A stretch of DNA of 64,000 nt, from positions 28,255 through 92,254 of the forward strand of contig NZ_JAIHON010000026.1 in assembly GCF_021173675.1 (NCBI RefSeq), written 5' to 3'. The notes under the pieces were generated by a model, which searched no databases, was not told the DNA's origin, and saw only the letters and a list, made by a program, of their open reading frames with translations. Position 1 is the stretch's first letter. Each line of letters opens with the position of its first letter. A program made the position numbers and the translations under genes. Shown piece after piece: positions 10,594-19,618 of the stretch. The stretch comes from Streptomyces lincolnensis. Lineage in GTDB: Bacteria > Actinomycetota > Actinomycetes > Streptomycetales > Streptomycetaceae.

Positions 10594-11772
10594 ATGGCAC
10601 CCCCCTCCCTGCCCCTGGTCGAGATCTCCGGCGCCCCGCGCGACCGCGGCCGCCAGTACGGCGAGGCCGTGCGCCCCCAGCTGCGCGCCGCGCTCGCCTA
10701 CTACGAGCAGGCCTTCGGCCACTCCACCGGCCTGACCTGGGACCAGGTCACCGCCCGCGCCGCCCGCTGGCGCGAGCCGGTCGGCTCGTACGCCCCCCAC
10801 CTGCTGGAGGAGATGCGGGGCATCGCCGAAGGCGCCGGCGTACGGCTCCTCGACGCGCTGGCGCTCAACGCCCGCGGCGAGGTCCTCTACGACAACTCCT
10901 TCGCGGCCATGGACACCTCGCCGGACCCCTCGGGCGGGCGCGTCGAGGAGCCCGCCGAGGGCTGCACGTCCTTCGCCGCCTACGGCCCCGCCAGCGGCGA
11001 CGGCCACGTGTGGGCGGGCCAGAACTGGGACTGGCGGGCCGGGGTCGCCGACACCGTCGTGATGCTGCGGATCGTCCAGCCGCCCGCCCCCACCCTGATC
11101 ATGCAGGTCGAGGCCGGCCAGGTGGGCCGCCAGGGCGCCAGCTCCGCCGGGATCGCGCTCAATGCCAACGGCCTCGGCGGCCGCTTCAGCGACGCGGTCG
11201 GCCTGCCGCAGACCGTCGTGCGCCGCGCCGTCCTGGACCAGTCCGCCATCACCGACGCCCTCGACGTGCTGTGCCGCACCCGCGCCCACATCGCCTCCAA
11301 CGCCCTGCTCACCTGCCGCGAGGGCTACGCCGTCGACCTGGAGACCACACCCGCCGGACACGGCTGGCTGTATCCGGCCGACGGCCTGCTCGTGCACGGC
11401 AACCACTACCAGGCCGGGGTCCCGGCGGCGATCGCCGCCGACTACCGCCCCCTGTCCCCGGACTCCCTGGTCCGCGTCCCACGCGCCGAACAGGGCCTGC
11501 GCGCCCTGCGCGGCTCCACCGGCCCCGACGAGTCCCGCAAGCTGATCAAGCAGGCCATGTCCGACCACCTGGGCCTGCCCGAGTCCCTGTGCACCCACCC
11601 CGACCCGCGCAGACCCGCCGTGGAGCACTGGACCACCCTCGTCTCCTCCTGCGTCGACCTGACCACCGGCGACTACCACGTGACCGCGGGCACCCCCTGC
11701 GACCGCGACTACCAGCACCTGCCCTGGAACCTCTACGACGGCCCGCACGGCGACGACAACAGCCGTAACTGA
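10594..11772 (+). CDS. C45 family autoproteolytic acyltransferase/hydrolase
   Basis: This 392-residue protein belongs to the acyl-CoA:6-aminopenicillanate acyltransferase (peptidase C45) family of Ntn-hydrolases, which cleave themselves and then use the freed N-terminal Cys to hydrolyse or transfer N-acyl groups. The family N-terminus is present (SGAPRDRGRQYGEAVRPQL). The processing site is Gly-Cys124 in EGCTSF, followed by the usual GQNWDW. No signal peptide is visible, so it acts in the cytoplasm. The ATG at 10594 has GAGGAGA upstream; a longer frame from 10531 lacks homology. A peptide-type ABC importer follows after 17 bases, which suggests that it processes an imported N-acylated amino acid or peptide. 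Confidence 0.85.
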   Translation: MAPPSLPLVEISGAPRDRGRQYGEAVRPQLRAALAYYEQAFGHSTGLTWDQVTARAARWREPVGSYAPHLLEEMRGIAEGAGVRLLDALALNARGEVLYDNSFAAMDTSPDPSGGRVEEPAEGCTSFAAYGPASGDGHVWAGQNWDWRAGVADTVVMLRIVQPPAPTLIMQVEAGQVGRQGASSAGIALNANGLGGRFSDAVGLPQTVVRRAVLDQSAITDALDVLCRTRAHIASNALLTCREGYAVDLETTPAGHGWLYPADGLLVHGNHYQAGVPAAIAADYRPLSPDSLVRVPRAEQGLRALRGSTGPDESRKLIKQAMSDHLGLPESLCTHPDPRRPAVEHWTTLVSSCVDLTTGDYHVTAGTPCDRDYQHLPWNLYDGPHGDDNSRN

Positions 11773-11789
11773 CACAGGAGTTCACGCAC

Positions 11790-13433
11790 ATGAACAGAAA
11801 CAGGCGGACGGCGGTGGCCGGCGTCCTCGTCGCCACCGGACTGCTCACGGCGGCCTGCAGCGGCGCCGACACCACGGCCGGCACCGGCGAGACGGTCGAC
11901 GCCGCGAAGCTCCGGCTCACCCCGACCACCCCCGCCGCCCAGGGCGCCGTAGCCAAGGTGGACTGGCTCCTGGAGGACGAGCCCGACTCCCTCGACCTCG
12001 ACACCCAGGGCAGCAGCGCGGGCCGGGTCGTCCTCACCAACGTCTGCGAGCGCCTCTACCAGCTCCAGCCGGACATGACGGTCGAGCCGTTCCTCGCCGA
12101 GAAGGCGACGACCCCCGACGACAAGACGCTCGTTCTCTCCATCAGGCAGGGCGTCACCTTCCACGACGGCTCCCAGCTCACCGCCGACGACGTCCTGTGG
12201 AGCCTGAAGCGCCACGCCGACCCGGACATGGAACAGAGCGACGAGTTCACCAACGTCACCTCCCTGACCAAGACCGGCGCCCACCAGATCACCGTCCGCT
12301 TCAAGACCCCCGACGCCCTGTTCACCAAGGCCCTCGCGGGCGACGCCGGCATTGTCTGGAACAAGGAACAGGTCGAGAAGGCGGGCCAGGACTTCGGCAC
12401 CCCCGGCCAGGGCGACGCCTGCTCGGGCCCGTACCGGCTGACGAACTGGAAGTCCGGCGACTCGATCACCATCCGCGCCTACGACGGCTACTGGGGCGAG
12501 AAGCCCCTGACCCGCGAACTCGTCTTCCGCTGGGCCTCCGACAGCGCCCTGGTCAACGCCCTGAAGACCGGCGCCGCCGACGGCACCTTCGCCGAGTCGC
12601 CCAACACCGCCGCCGCCCTGCGCGGCACCAAGGGCCTCGCCCAGTACTACGGCCCCTCCACCGCCACCCTCGACCTCATCCCCACCGACCGCGGCGGCCT
12701 GACGGACCCCAGGATCCGCCGCGCCCTCTCCCTCGCCCTCGACCGCGCGGGCATCGCCAGGTCCGGCTACGGCGGCATGGTCGAACCCTGGGCGACCCCG
12801 GTCGGCTCCGGTTCCTGGGGCTACGCGAAGGCGGAATTCAGCGCCGCCCAGAAGGAGTTGGCGGCCACCGCGCCCGCCTCCCCGAGCGCCGAGGACCTCA
12901 CCGAGGCCAAGAAGCTGGTGACGGAGGCGGGCGCTCCGACCGAGCCCATAGTCATCGGCACGGACGCCAGTCAGGGCCGTACCGTCGTCGCCAACGCCGT
13001 ACGCGCCGCCCTCCAGCGCATCGGCCTCAAGGGCACCGTCAAGACCGTCCCGACGACCCGGTTCGAGGAGTTCTACAGCGACCCGCAGGCCCGCGCCGGC
13101 ATCGACGTCCTCGCCGGCGACTGGTACATCTCCAAGTCCGACCCCATGGGCTTCTACGACAACGGCCTGTCCGACTCCTCCAACAACTGGGTCGGCTTCG
13201 AGGACGCCACCTACGACCGCAAGGTCGAGCAGGCCCTGTCCACCCTGGACGACACCGAACGCGCCTCGCTCACCATCGACATCCAGAAGCGCTTCGCCGA
13301 CGCGGCGGTCTGGATCCCCGTCGCCCAGGTTCCCTCGGTCCTCGTCCTGAACGACGAGCTGACCGGCGCGCCCGCCTCCCAGGCGTACCTCTACTACCCG
13401 TGGGCGGCCGACCTCGGCGCGAAGAAGGGCTGA
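11790..13433 (+). CDS. ABC transporter substrate-binding lipoprotein, peptide/nickel family 5
   Basis: The 547-residue protein starts with a lipoprotein signal ending in LLTAAC (Cys23). The mature part has the family 5 solute-binding fold seen in DppA/OppA: ERLYQLQPDMTVEPFLAEK near the N-terminus, then GVTFHDGSQLTADDVLWSLKR, and LSLALDRAGIA in the middle. It should capture a peptide-like ligand outside the membrane for the permeases that follow. It lies 17 bases downstream of the C45 hydrolase, and five bases separate its stop from the first permease, so all belong to one operon. The natural substrate is not predictable from the sequence. Confidence 0.92.
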   Translation: MNRNRRTAVAGVLVATGLLTAACSGADTTAGTGETVDAAKLRLTPTTPAAQGAVAKVDWLLEDEPDSLDLDTQGSSAGRVVLTNVCERLYQLQPDMTVEPFLAEKATTPDDKTLVLSIRQGVTFHDGSQLTADDVLWSLKRHADPDMEQSDEFTNVTSLTKTGAHQITVRFKTPDALFTKALAGDAGIVWNKEQVEKAGQDFGTPGQGDACSGPYRLTNWKSGDSITIRAYDGYWGEKPLTRELVFRWASDSALVNALKTGAADGTFAESPNTAAALRGTKGLAQYYGPSTATLDLIPTDRGGLTDPRIRRALSLALDRAGIARSGYGGMVEPWATPVGSGSWGYAKAEFSAAQKELAATAPASPSAEDLTEAKKLVTEAGAPTEPIVIGTDASQGRTVVANAVRAALQRIGLKGTVKTVPTTRFEEFYSDPQARAGIDVLAGDWYISKSDPMGFYDNGLSDSSNNWVGFEDATYDRKVEQALSTLDDTERASLTIDIQKRFADAAVWIPVAQVPSVLVLNDELTGAPASQAYLYYPWAADLGAKKG

Positions 13434-13438
13434 CCGCC

Positions 13439-14392
13439 ATGGCCGCCCGCTTCGCCCGCCGCCTGGCCGGCTTCCTCGCCACCCTCCTCGCCGCGTCCTT
13501 CGTCATCTTCGCCGCCGTGTACGCGGCCCCCGGCGACCCCGCCGTCTTCCTGGCCGGCGGCCGCGACAAACTCACCCCCGAACGCCTCGCGGCCGTCCGC
13601 GCCCAGTACCACCTCGACGAACCGCTGGTCGTCCAGTACGGCCGCTGGCTCGGCGACTGCCTCCACCTCGACCTCGGCCGCTCCTTCAAGTACGGCGACC
13701 AGGTGGCCGACCTGATCACCTCCCGCCTGGCCACCACCCTCGAACTCGTCGCCTACGCGACGGTGTTGTTCGTCGTCCTCGGCGTCGGCGCGGGGATCCT
13801 GGCCGCGGGCCGGCAGTCCACGTGGGTGGACTCGGCGGTCGTCGGCGGGACGACACTGGCCGCGTCCGTGCCCTCCTTCGTGGCCGCGATCGCCCTGGTC
13901 TCGCTCTTCGGGGTGCAGCTGGGCTGGTTCCCGGTGACCGGCACCGGCAGCGGATTCACCGGCACCCTGCATCACCTCACCCTGCCCGCGCTCTCCCTGG
14001 CCCTCGGCGCCCTCGCCCTGATCAGCAGGGTCACCCGGCAGGCCATGGCGGACGCGGCGGCCTCCGACCACGTCGAGGCGGCCCGCGCCTCCGGCATCCC
14101 GGAACGCGAGATCATCCGCCACCACGTCTTCCGCAACGCCCTCGGCCCCATCGTCACCATGTGCGGCCTGGTCATGGCGGGCATGCTCGCCGGCACGGTC
14201 GTCGTCGAGACCGCCTTCGGCATCAGCGGCATCGGCTCCCTGCTGGTCGGCGCGATCAACACCCACGACTTCCCGGTCGCCCAGGCCGTCCTGCTGCTCA
14301 TGGTCACGGGTTACGTCGTCGTCACCACCCTCGTCGACCTGGTCCACCCGCTCCTCGACCCACGCGTCCGCGAGGAGGCCCGCACCGCATGA
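13439..14392 (+). CDS. ABC transporter permease, DppB/OppB-like
   Basis: This 317-residue inner membrane protein begins with the hallmark of DppB-type permeases: a first helix followed by APGDPAVFLAG and a large external loop (AVRAQYHLDEPLVVQYGRWL). Five further hydrophobic helices follow. The ATPase-contact (EAA) loop reads DHVEAARASGIPEREIIRHHVFRNA. The start ATG at 13439 has a weak ribosome site, and coupling to the upstream binding-protein gene is likely. Its stop overlaps the next permease start as ATGA. Confidence 0.92.
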   Translation: MAARFARRLAGFLATLLAASFVIFAAVYAAPGDPAVFLAGGRDKLTPERLAAVRAQYHLDEPLVVQYGRWLGDCLHLDLGRSFKYGDQVADLITSRLATTLELVAYATVLFVVLGVGAGILAAGRQSTWVDSAVVGGTTLAASVPSFVAAIALVSLFGVQLGWFPVTGTGSGFTGTLHHLTLPALSLALGALALISRVTRQAMADAAASDHVEAARASGIPEREIIRHHVFRNALGPIVTMCGLVMAGMLAGTVVVETAFGISGIGSLLVGAINTHDFPVAQAVLLLMVTGYVVVTTLVDLVHPLLDPRVREEARTA

Positions 14393-15231
14393 CCGCGCTC
14401 GCCCTCACCCCCGTCCGGGTACGACCCCGCCGTCCCGTCGGTGCCACGGTCGCCGCCGGCTTCCTCGCCCTGGTGGTCCTGGCGGCCGTCCTGGCCCCGC
14501 TCCTGGCCCCCTACGCCCCGGACGCCATCGACCTGTCGGCCTCCCTCGCCGGCACCACCGGCGACCACCTCCTGGGCACCGACTCATCCGGCCAGGACCT
14601 GCTCTCCCGCGTCCTGTACGGCGCCCGCACCAGCCTGATCGCCCCCGTCCTGCTGCTGGCCGTGGCCGCGCTGCTCGGCGTCAGCCTCGGAGTGTTGGCC
14701 GCCTGGCGGGGCGGCTGGACGGACGCCCTGGTCTCCCGGGCCACGGACGTCATGTACGCCTTCCCCGGCCTGCTGTTCACCGTCCTGATCATCGCGGTCT
14801 TCGGCACCGGCATGACGACCTCCGTCCTGGCTCTGGGCCTCGCCTACACCCCCACGGTCGCCAAGTACACGCGCTCCCTGGCCCTTTCGGAGGCCCGCAA
14901 GCCCTACGTCGACGCCTACCGCGTCCAGGGCATGGGCGGCGCCCGCATCTGCGCGATGCACCTCGTCCCGAACCTCGCCCGGGCCGTCACCGGCTATCTG
15001 GTCGTCCTCTTCGGCGAGGCCCTGATGTCCCTCGCCACCCTCTCCTACCTCGGCTTCGGCGCCCAACCCCCCAGCTCGGACTGGGGGTTGATGGTTCAGG
15101 AGGGTCAGGCTGCCATCGTCCAGGGCGCGCTGCTGCCCGCCCTCGTCCCCGGCACGGCCATCGCCGCGGTCGTCGTCTCCTTCAACGTCGTCGGAGTCCG
15201 GGCCGCCGACCGGCTCGGAAGGCAGTCCTAG
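14389..15231 (+). CDS. ABC transporter permease, DppC/OppC-like
   Basis: This 280-residue permease is the second membrane subunit of the peptide-type importer. It carries the DppC N-terminal motif LLAPYAPDAIDL and the HLLGTDSSGQDLLSRVLYGAR signature that follows the first helix. The EAA loop is YVDAYRVQGMGGARICAMHLVPN. About six membrane helices are visible. Translation is coupled to the upstream permease through an ATGA overlap, and the ATPase gene begins directly after its stop codon. Confidence 0.93.
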   Translation: MTALALTPVRVRPRRPVGATVAAGFLALVVLAAVLAPLLAPYAPDAIDLSASLAGTTGDHLLGTDSSGQDLLSRVLYGARTSLIAPVLLLAVAALLGVSLGVLAAWRGGWTDALVSRATDVMYAFPGLLFTVLIIAVFGTGMTTSVLALGLAYTPTVAKYTRSLALSEARKPYVDAYRVQGMGGARICAMHLVPNLARAVTGYLVVLFGEALMSLATLSYLGFGAQPPSSDWGLMVQEGQAAIVQGALLPALVPGTAIAAVVVSFNVVGVRAADRLGRQS

Positions 15232-16176
15232 ATGCTCCTCACCCTCGACCACCTCACGGTCCACCTCCCGGACACCGCCCGCCCGGTCCTCGACGACGTC
15301 AGCCTGCGCATCGCGCCCGGCGAGGTCGTCGGCCTGGTCGGCGAGTCCGGCTCCGGCAAGTCGACCACGGCCAAGGCGGCCCTCGGCCTGCTCCCGGCCG
15401 GGGCACGCGCCTCGGGCGAGGTTCGCGTGGACGACACCGACATCCTCGCCCTCACCGGCGAGGCCCTGCGCCGCCACCGCGCGAGCACCGTCGCGATGAT
15501 CCACCAGGATCCCCGCGCCGCCCTCAACCCCGTACGCCGGATCGGCGACTTCCTCCGCGAGCGGGGTGCGGACCGCGCGCGGGCCACCGAACTCCTGGCC
15601 GCCGTGGGCCTGTCGGACCCGGAGCACCGCCTGCGCCGGCGCCCGCACGAGCTCTCCGGCGGCATGCTTCAACGCGTGATCATCGCCGGCGCGCTGGCCG
15701 TCCGCCCCCGGCTCCTCCTCGCCGACGAGGCCACCAGCGCCCTCGACGTCACCACCCAGGCCGAAATCCTCGCCCTGCTGCGCACCCTGCGCGCCGAACA
15801 GGACGCCGGGCTGCTCTTCATCACCCACGATCTGCACCTGGCCGCCGCCTACTGCGACCGCGTGTACGTCATGTACGCGGGCCGCATCGCCGAGGAACGC
15901 ACCGCCAAGGCCCTCTTCACGACCCCCGCCCACCCCTACACCCGCGGCCTGCTCTCCTGTTCGCCCACCCTCGGCGAGACCTCGGGAACCCTGCGCCCCA
16001 TACCGGGCCGCCCGCCGTCCCTGTACGACACCTTCCCCGGCTGCCCGTTCGCCCCCCGCTGCCCCGACGCCGAGGCGCCCTGCGAGACCTGGCGCCCGGA
16101 ACCGCTGACGCTGCCGGACGGGGGAGCGGCGGCCTGCCGACGCACACCGGTCACCGCCGCGAGGAGCACCCCATGA
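15232..16176 (+). CDS. Oligopeptide/dipeptide ABC transporter ATPase, DppD-like
   Basis: The 314-residue ATPase has Walker A GESGSGKSTT, Q-loop HQDPRAALNP, signature LSGGMLQR, Walker B LLLADEATSALD and switch His in ITHDLHLA. The C-terminus holds the oligopeptide-transporter extension with the cysteine pattern CPFAPRCPDAEAPC, known in this family for an iron-sulfur or structural role. The start follows the upstream TAG with no spacer. The pair with the next ATPase forms the heterodimeric motor of the importer. Confidence 0.92.
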   Translation: MLLTLDHLTVHLPDTARPVLDDVSLRIAPGEVVGLVGESGSGKSTTAKAALGLLPAGARASGEVRVDDTDILALTGEALRRHRASTVAMIHQDPRAALNPVRRIGDFLRERGADRARATELLAAVGLSDPEHRLRRRPHELSGGMLQRVIIAGALAVRPRLLLADEATSALDVTTQAEILALLRTLRAEQDAGLLFITHDLHLAAAYCDRVYVMYAGRIAEERTAKALFTTPAHPYTRGLLSCSPTLGETSGTLRPIPGRPPSLYDTFPGCPFAPRCPDAEAPCETWRPEPLTLPDGGAAACRRTPVTAARSTP

Positions 16177-16988
16177 CCGACAGCCCCCTGCTCGCCGTCG
16201 ACCGACTGCGCAGGACCTATCCGCTACCCGGCCGCGGCCGCCTCACCGCCGCCGACGACATCTCCTTCACCGTGCCCCATGGCGGCTCCCTCGGCATCGT
16301 CGGCGAGTCCGGCTCCGGCAAGACGACGGTGGCCCGCATGCTCGTCGGCCTGGTCCGCCCCGACTCCGGCACCATCACCGTCGACGGCCGCCCGCGCGCG
16401 TACGGCACCCCGCGCCGCAGGGCCGCCCGCCTCGCCCGCGCCCGCGAGATCCAGATGGTCTTCCAGGACCCGTACGTCTCCCTCGACCCGCGCCTGACCT
16501 CCGCCCAGTGCCTGCGCACCGCCCTGCGCCTGCACGGCCGCGACGAGTCACTGGCCGCCGACCTCCTGGACCGGGTCGGCCTGGGCGAGCGGGAGGCCGA
16601 CGCCCGCCCGCGCCTTCTCTCGGGTGGTCAGCGCCAACGCCTGGCGATCGCCCGGGCCCTGGCCGTCGACCCCCGCGTGCTGGTCCTCGACGAGGCCGTC
16701 GCCGCGCTGGACGTGTCGATCCAGGCGCAGGTCCTCCATCTCCTCGACGAGATCCGCCGCGACACCGGCGTCGCCCTCGTCTTCGTCAGCCACGACCTGG
16801 CCGTCGTCCAGCACATCACCGACGACGTTCTGGTCATGCGGCAGGGCCGGGCCGTCGAACAGGGCCCCACCCAGCAGGTCCTGACCGACCCGGCCCACCC
16901 CTACACCCGGCTGCTGCTGGCCGCCGTACCGGGCGAGGGCTGGGACCCGGCCACGGCGGTCGAGGCCCGCGGGGCACTCACGCCATGA
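16173..16988 (+). CDS. Oligopeptide/dipeptide ABC transporter ATPase, DppF-like
   Basis: This 271-residue ATPase carries Walker A GESGSGKTTV, Q-loop FQDPYVSLDPR, signature LSGGQRQR, Walker B VLVLDEAVAALD and the switch motif VSHDLAVVQH. It lacks the long cysteine-containing C-terminal extension of its partner, which is common for DppF-type subunits. Its ATG overlaps the stop of the upstream ATPase. It closes the operon that begins with the C45 hydrolase at 10594; the next gene is convergent and only 18 bases away. Confidence 0.92.
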   Translation: MTDSPLLAVDRLRRTYPLPGRGRLTAADDISFTVPHGGSLGIVGESGSGKTTVARMLVGLVRPDSGTITVDGRPRAYGTPRRRAARLARAREIQMVFQDPYVSLDPRLTSAQCLRTALRLHGRDESLAADLLDRVGLGEREADARPRLLSGGQRQRLAIARALAVDPRVLVLDEAVAALDVSIQAQVLHLLDEIRRDTGVALVFVSHDLAVVQHITDDVLVMRQGRAVEQGPTQQVLTDPAHPYTRLLLAAVPGEGWDPATAVEARGALTP

Positions 16989-17006
16989 GACGGCACCGCG
17001 CGTGCG

Positions 17007-17621
17007 CTACCCGGAGCAGACGGACGACACCGCCCGAGCCAGCCCCTCCAGGTGCAGCGCGTCCAGCCGGTACCCGAAGGCGGACCGTACCGAGGCCACG
17101 GCCAGCCGAGGCTCACACGAGTTCCTGTCCCGCACCCCCTGCGTCCGCTCCAGCTGCTCCAGCACCTGGGTGGTGATCCGATCCAACTGCGGCCGAACCT
17201 CCTTCACCAGGTCCGGCCGCTCCGTGGGCCGCTCCGAGGGATGCGCGTCCCACCGCGCGTACAACCCCCGCTGCACCACCTTGTTCGCCTCGATCTGATC
17301 CCGGAACACCGCCTGCACAGCCGCGGGATCCAGCCCCAGCCCCACGGCCCGCGCGGCGACATCGTCCAGGATCTGCTGCTCCCGCACCGGATCGTCGATC
17401 GGCTTGTCCGTGCCGTACTTGGCGGCCGCCACCTTGTCGGCCAGCAGCAGCCGCTGCGCGAACAGATCGGTGAGCGGCGTGAGTCCGGGGGCGACGGCCG
17501 CCGCCCGCACGGGAGCCGGCGCGGGCGCGGTCGCGGCGACGGCCGGGACGGCACCGGTGAGGGTGACGACCGCCGTGGCACACACGGCGATCAGGACGGG
17601 GCGAAGGCGTTGGGGGCGCAC
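17007..17621 (-). CDS. Secreted chorismate mutase (AroQ gamma class)
   Basis: The 204-residue protein has a signal peptide (VLIAVCATAVVTLTGAVPAVAA, cleaved near residue 32) and an all-helical AroQ domain. LTDLFAQRLLLADKVAAAKY supplies the first catalytic helix, and VREQQILDDVAARAVGLGLD and FRDQIEANKVVQRGLYARW the next ones. The C-terminal part has paired cysteines (NSCEP and SSVCSG), as in exported mutases. Such enzymes convert chorismate to prephenate outside the cytoplasm; their physiological role in actinobacteria is unclear. The GTG at 17621 is chosen because GGAAGGA lies about seven bases upstream and gives a clean signal peptide. Confidence 0.88.
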   Translation of the reverse strand: MRPQRLRPVLIAVCATAVVTLTGAVPAVAATAPAPAPVRAAAVAPGLTPLTDLFAQRLLLADKVAAAKYGTDKPIDDPVREQQILDDVAARAVGLGLDPAAVQAVFRDQIEANKVVQRGLYARWDAHPSERPTERPDLVKEVRPQLDRITTQVLEQLERTQGVRDRNSCEPRLAVASVRSAFGYRLDALHLEGLARAVSSVCSG

Positions 17622-17725
17622 AGGCTTTCCTTCCAGGGGGGGGTGGGGGCGCCGGGCCACGACCCCGCGCCGTTGATCAACGTACCGACACGGACCCCGG
17701 CACCCGCCCACAGGCCCTCGGAAAC

Positions 17726-19452
17726 TTACCGTCCGCATACCTTCCGCTCGGCCACCACCGGATCGTTCGGAAAGCGGAACGCCGTACGCTCCCACGCCCC
17801 CGCAACATTGCGCACGAACCGCCCCGGCGTGAGCGGATCCCGGGTCGCCGCCCGCAGCTCGGCGAGCGCCCCGCAACGCAGGGCGCGCCGGGCCGCGTCG
17901 ATCCGCGCCGGGTCGGTCCCGGGCGGCGGATCGGCCGGCACCCCGCGGTCGGCGGCCAGCCAGGCGGCCGGCAGCCACTTGTCGTGCCCCACCCGGCCGC
18001 CCTCGATCCGCTCCGAGTGCGCGGCCAGCGGATGGGCCAGCCCGATCGGGTCGAGCGCGGCCCCGGCCAGGGGCACGGCGGCCCCGTTGAGCCCGAGCAC
18101 CACATAACTGGCGGTCACCGAGGGGGAGTCGGCGGTGGTGCGCGGACCGCTCCCGCCGAACAGCAGCCTCGGTGCCCCCGACCGCGCGGCCTCCCGTACC
18201 TCCCGCAGGTACCGGCGGTGGTACGGCGACCCGGCGAAGGTGTGGTGCACCGGATACGGGTCCGCGTTCTGCCGTACGTACACCCCGCGTTCGTCGGCGA
18301 TCCCGGCCGGCCCGATTCCCCCTTCGTACGGCACCCGCAGCCACCCGGCGCTCACCACCGCCCACGCGCCGACCGCGAGCGCCGCGCACACCCCGACCCG
18401 TGACACCGGCACCACGAACACGGGCAGCAGCATCAGCAGCAGCCCCGGCAGCAGCATCCGCCCGTGCATGAAGTCCCCGCCGACCTTCACGACGTACACC
18501 CAGCACAACACCCCGGCGACGACGGGCGCGAGCGCAGGGACGAGCGCCGGTCCCGCCACACGGCCCGGCCCGCCACCCCGCACCAGCACCAGCACCACGG
18601 CGACGACGACCACGACCATCGCGGGCACCCACAGCGCATAGGTGAGCACCAGATCCGCGAGATACCCGACTCCTCGCCCCCACAGACTCCCCGAGGCCTC
18701 CTTCGTCACGGCGGGCAGCGGCACCAGGTGCCCGTAATACCCGGCCCGGAACACCTCGTACGCCGCCGGCAGCGCCCCCGCCGCCCCGGCCCCCGCGAGC
18801 ACGCCCCGCCACGAGGGCCGCACCAGCAGCCACTGCGCCCCCAGGAACACCACCGAGACCAGCCCCAGATCGGGCCGTACCAGCGGACCGAGCCCGAGGA
18901 GGACCGAGGTCGCGAGCGACCGGGGCCGGGCCACGAGCGCCAGCCACGCCCCCGCGATCCAGCAGGTGAGCAGCCCCGTCTCCAGCCCCGAGGTGGCGAA
19001 GTCCCACACCGGCGGCAGCCCGAGCAACAGCGGCGACCCCAGCGGTACGGCGACCCGCCCGCCGTGCAGCCGCAGCGCCCCGAGCCCCGCCAGCGCGAAC
19101 CCGGCCCCGGTCAGCGCCAGCCCGCCGTACACCGCCGCCGACACCGGATCCGCCCCCACCGCCCCGGCCGCCACCAGCAGCCACTGCCACAGCGTCCCCG
19201 TCGACGACTCCACCCGCTCACCGGCGTTGAACACGGGCCCGTTCCCCGCCAGCACCTGCCGCACGGTCCGTACGTAGTGTAGGCGTCGTCGGACATCCAC
19301 CGCCGCTCGAACCCGGCGAACACCACGACCACCGCGGGCACCAGCCACACCGCGAGCCGCGGCCACCGGCCCGCGAGGGGCGCGGAATCAGGCGTCGGCA
19401 TCGGCGGGGGAGGGGAGGTGGTCGGATGCGCGGGGGAGTGCGTCGTCGTCAT
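17726..19452 (-). pseudogene. Large multi-pass membrane glycosyltransferase-like protein, frameshifted near 19275-19281
   Basis: Two overlapping frames together make one protein of about 575 residues. The first begins at ATG 19452 and reads through a membrane helix (LAVWLVPAVVVVFAGF) to RRWMSDDAY. The second continues from YVRTVRQVLAGNGPVFNAGE to the stop at 17726. The shift lies in GCCTACACTACGTACGG (plus-strand bases 19268-19284), where one added base would restore a continuous frame. About ten hydrophobic segments and the motif WMSDDAY...RTVRQ...NAGERVE resemble actinobacterial arabinofuranosyltransferase-like or mannosyltransferase-like membrane enzymes. It may be a real mutation or a sequence error. 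An in-frame upstream start at 19366 without homology would otherwise be called. Confidence 0.7.
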
Positions 19453-19618
19453 GCTCCAGTCATCGGACCGCGCCCCGCGGACCTTGACTCCGGTCGGCCG
19501 GAGCGAGAGGAATACGCCGGGACCATTGAATTCTGGCTACGCATCAGTAAGTTGACTCCCCAGTAAGAACAGTGGTGAGCACGGCAACACGTCAGCCCGA
19601 ACGCGACCGGGAGCCGTC

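Noticed and set aside
16901..17298. Short frames on both strands between the importer and chorismate mutase
   Set aside because: They overlap the 3' ends of two well-supported convergent genes.
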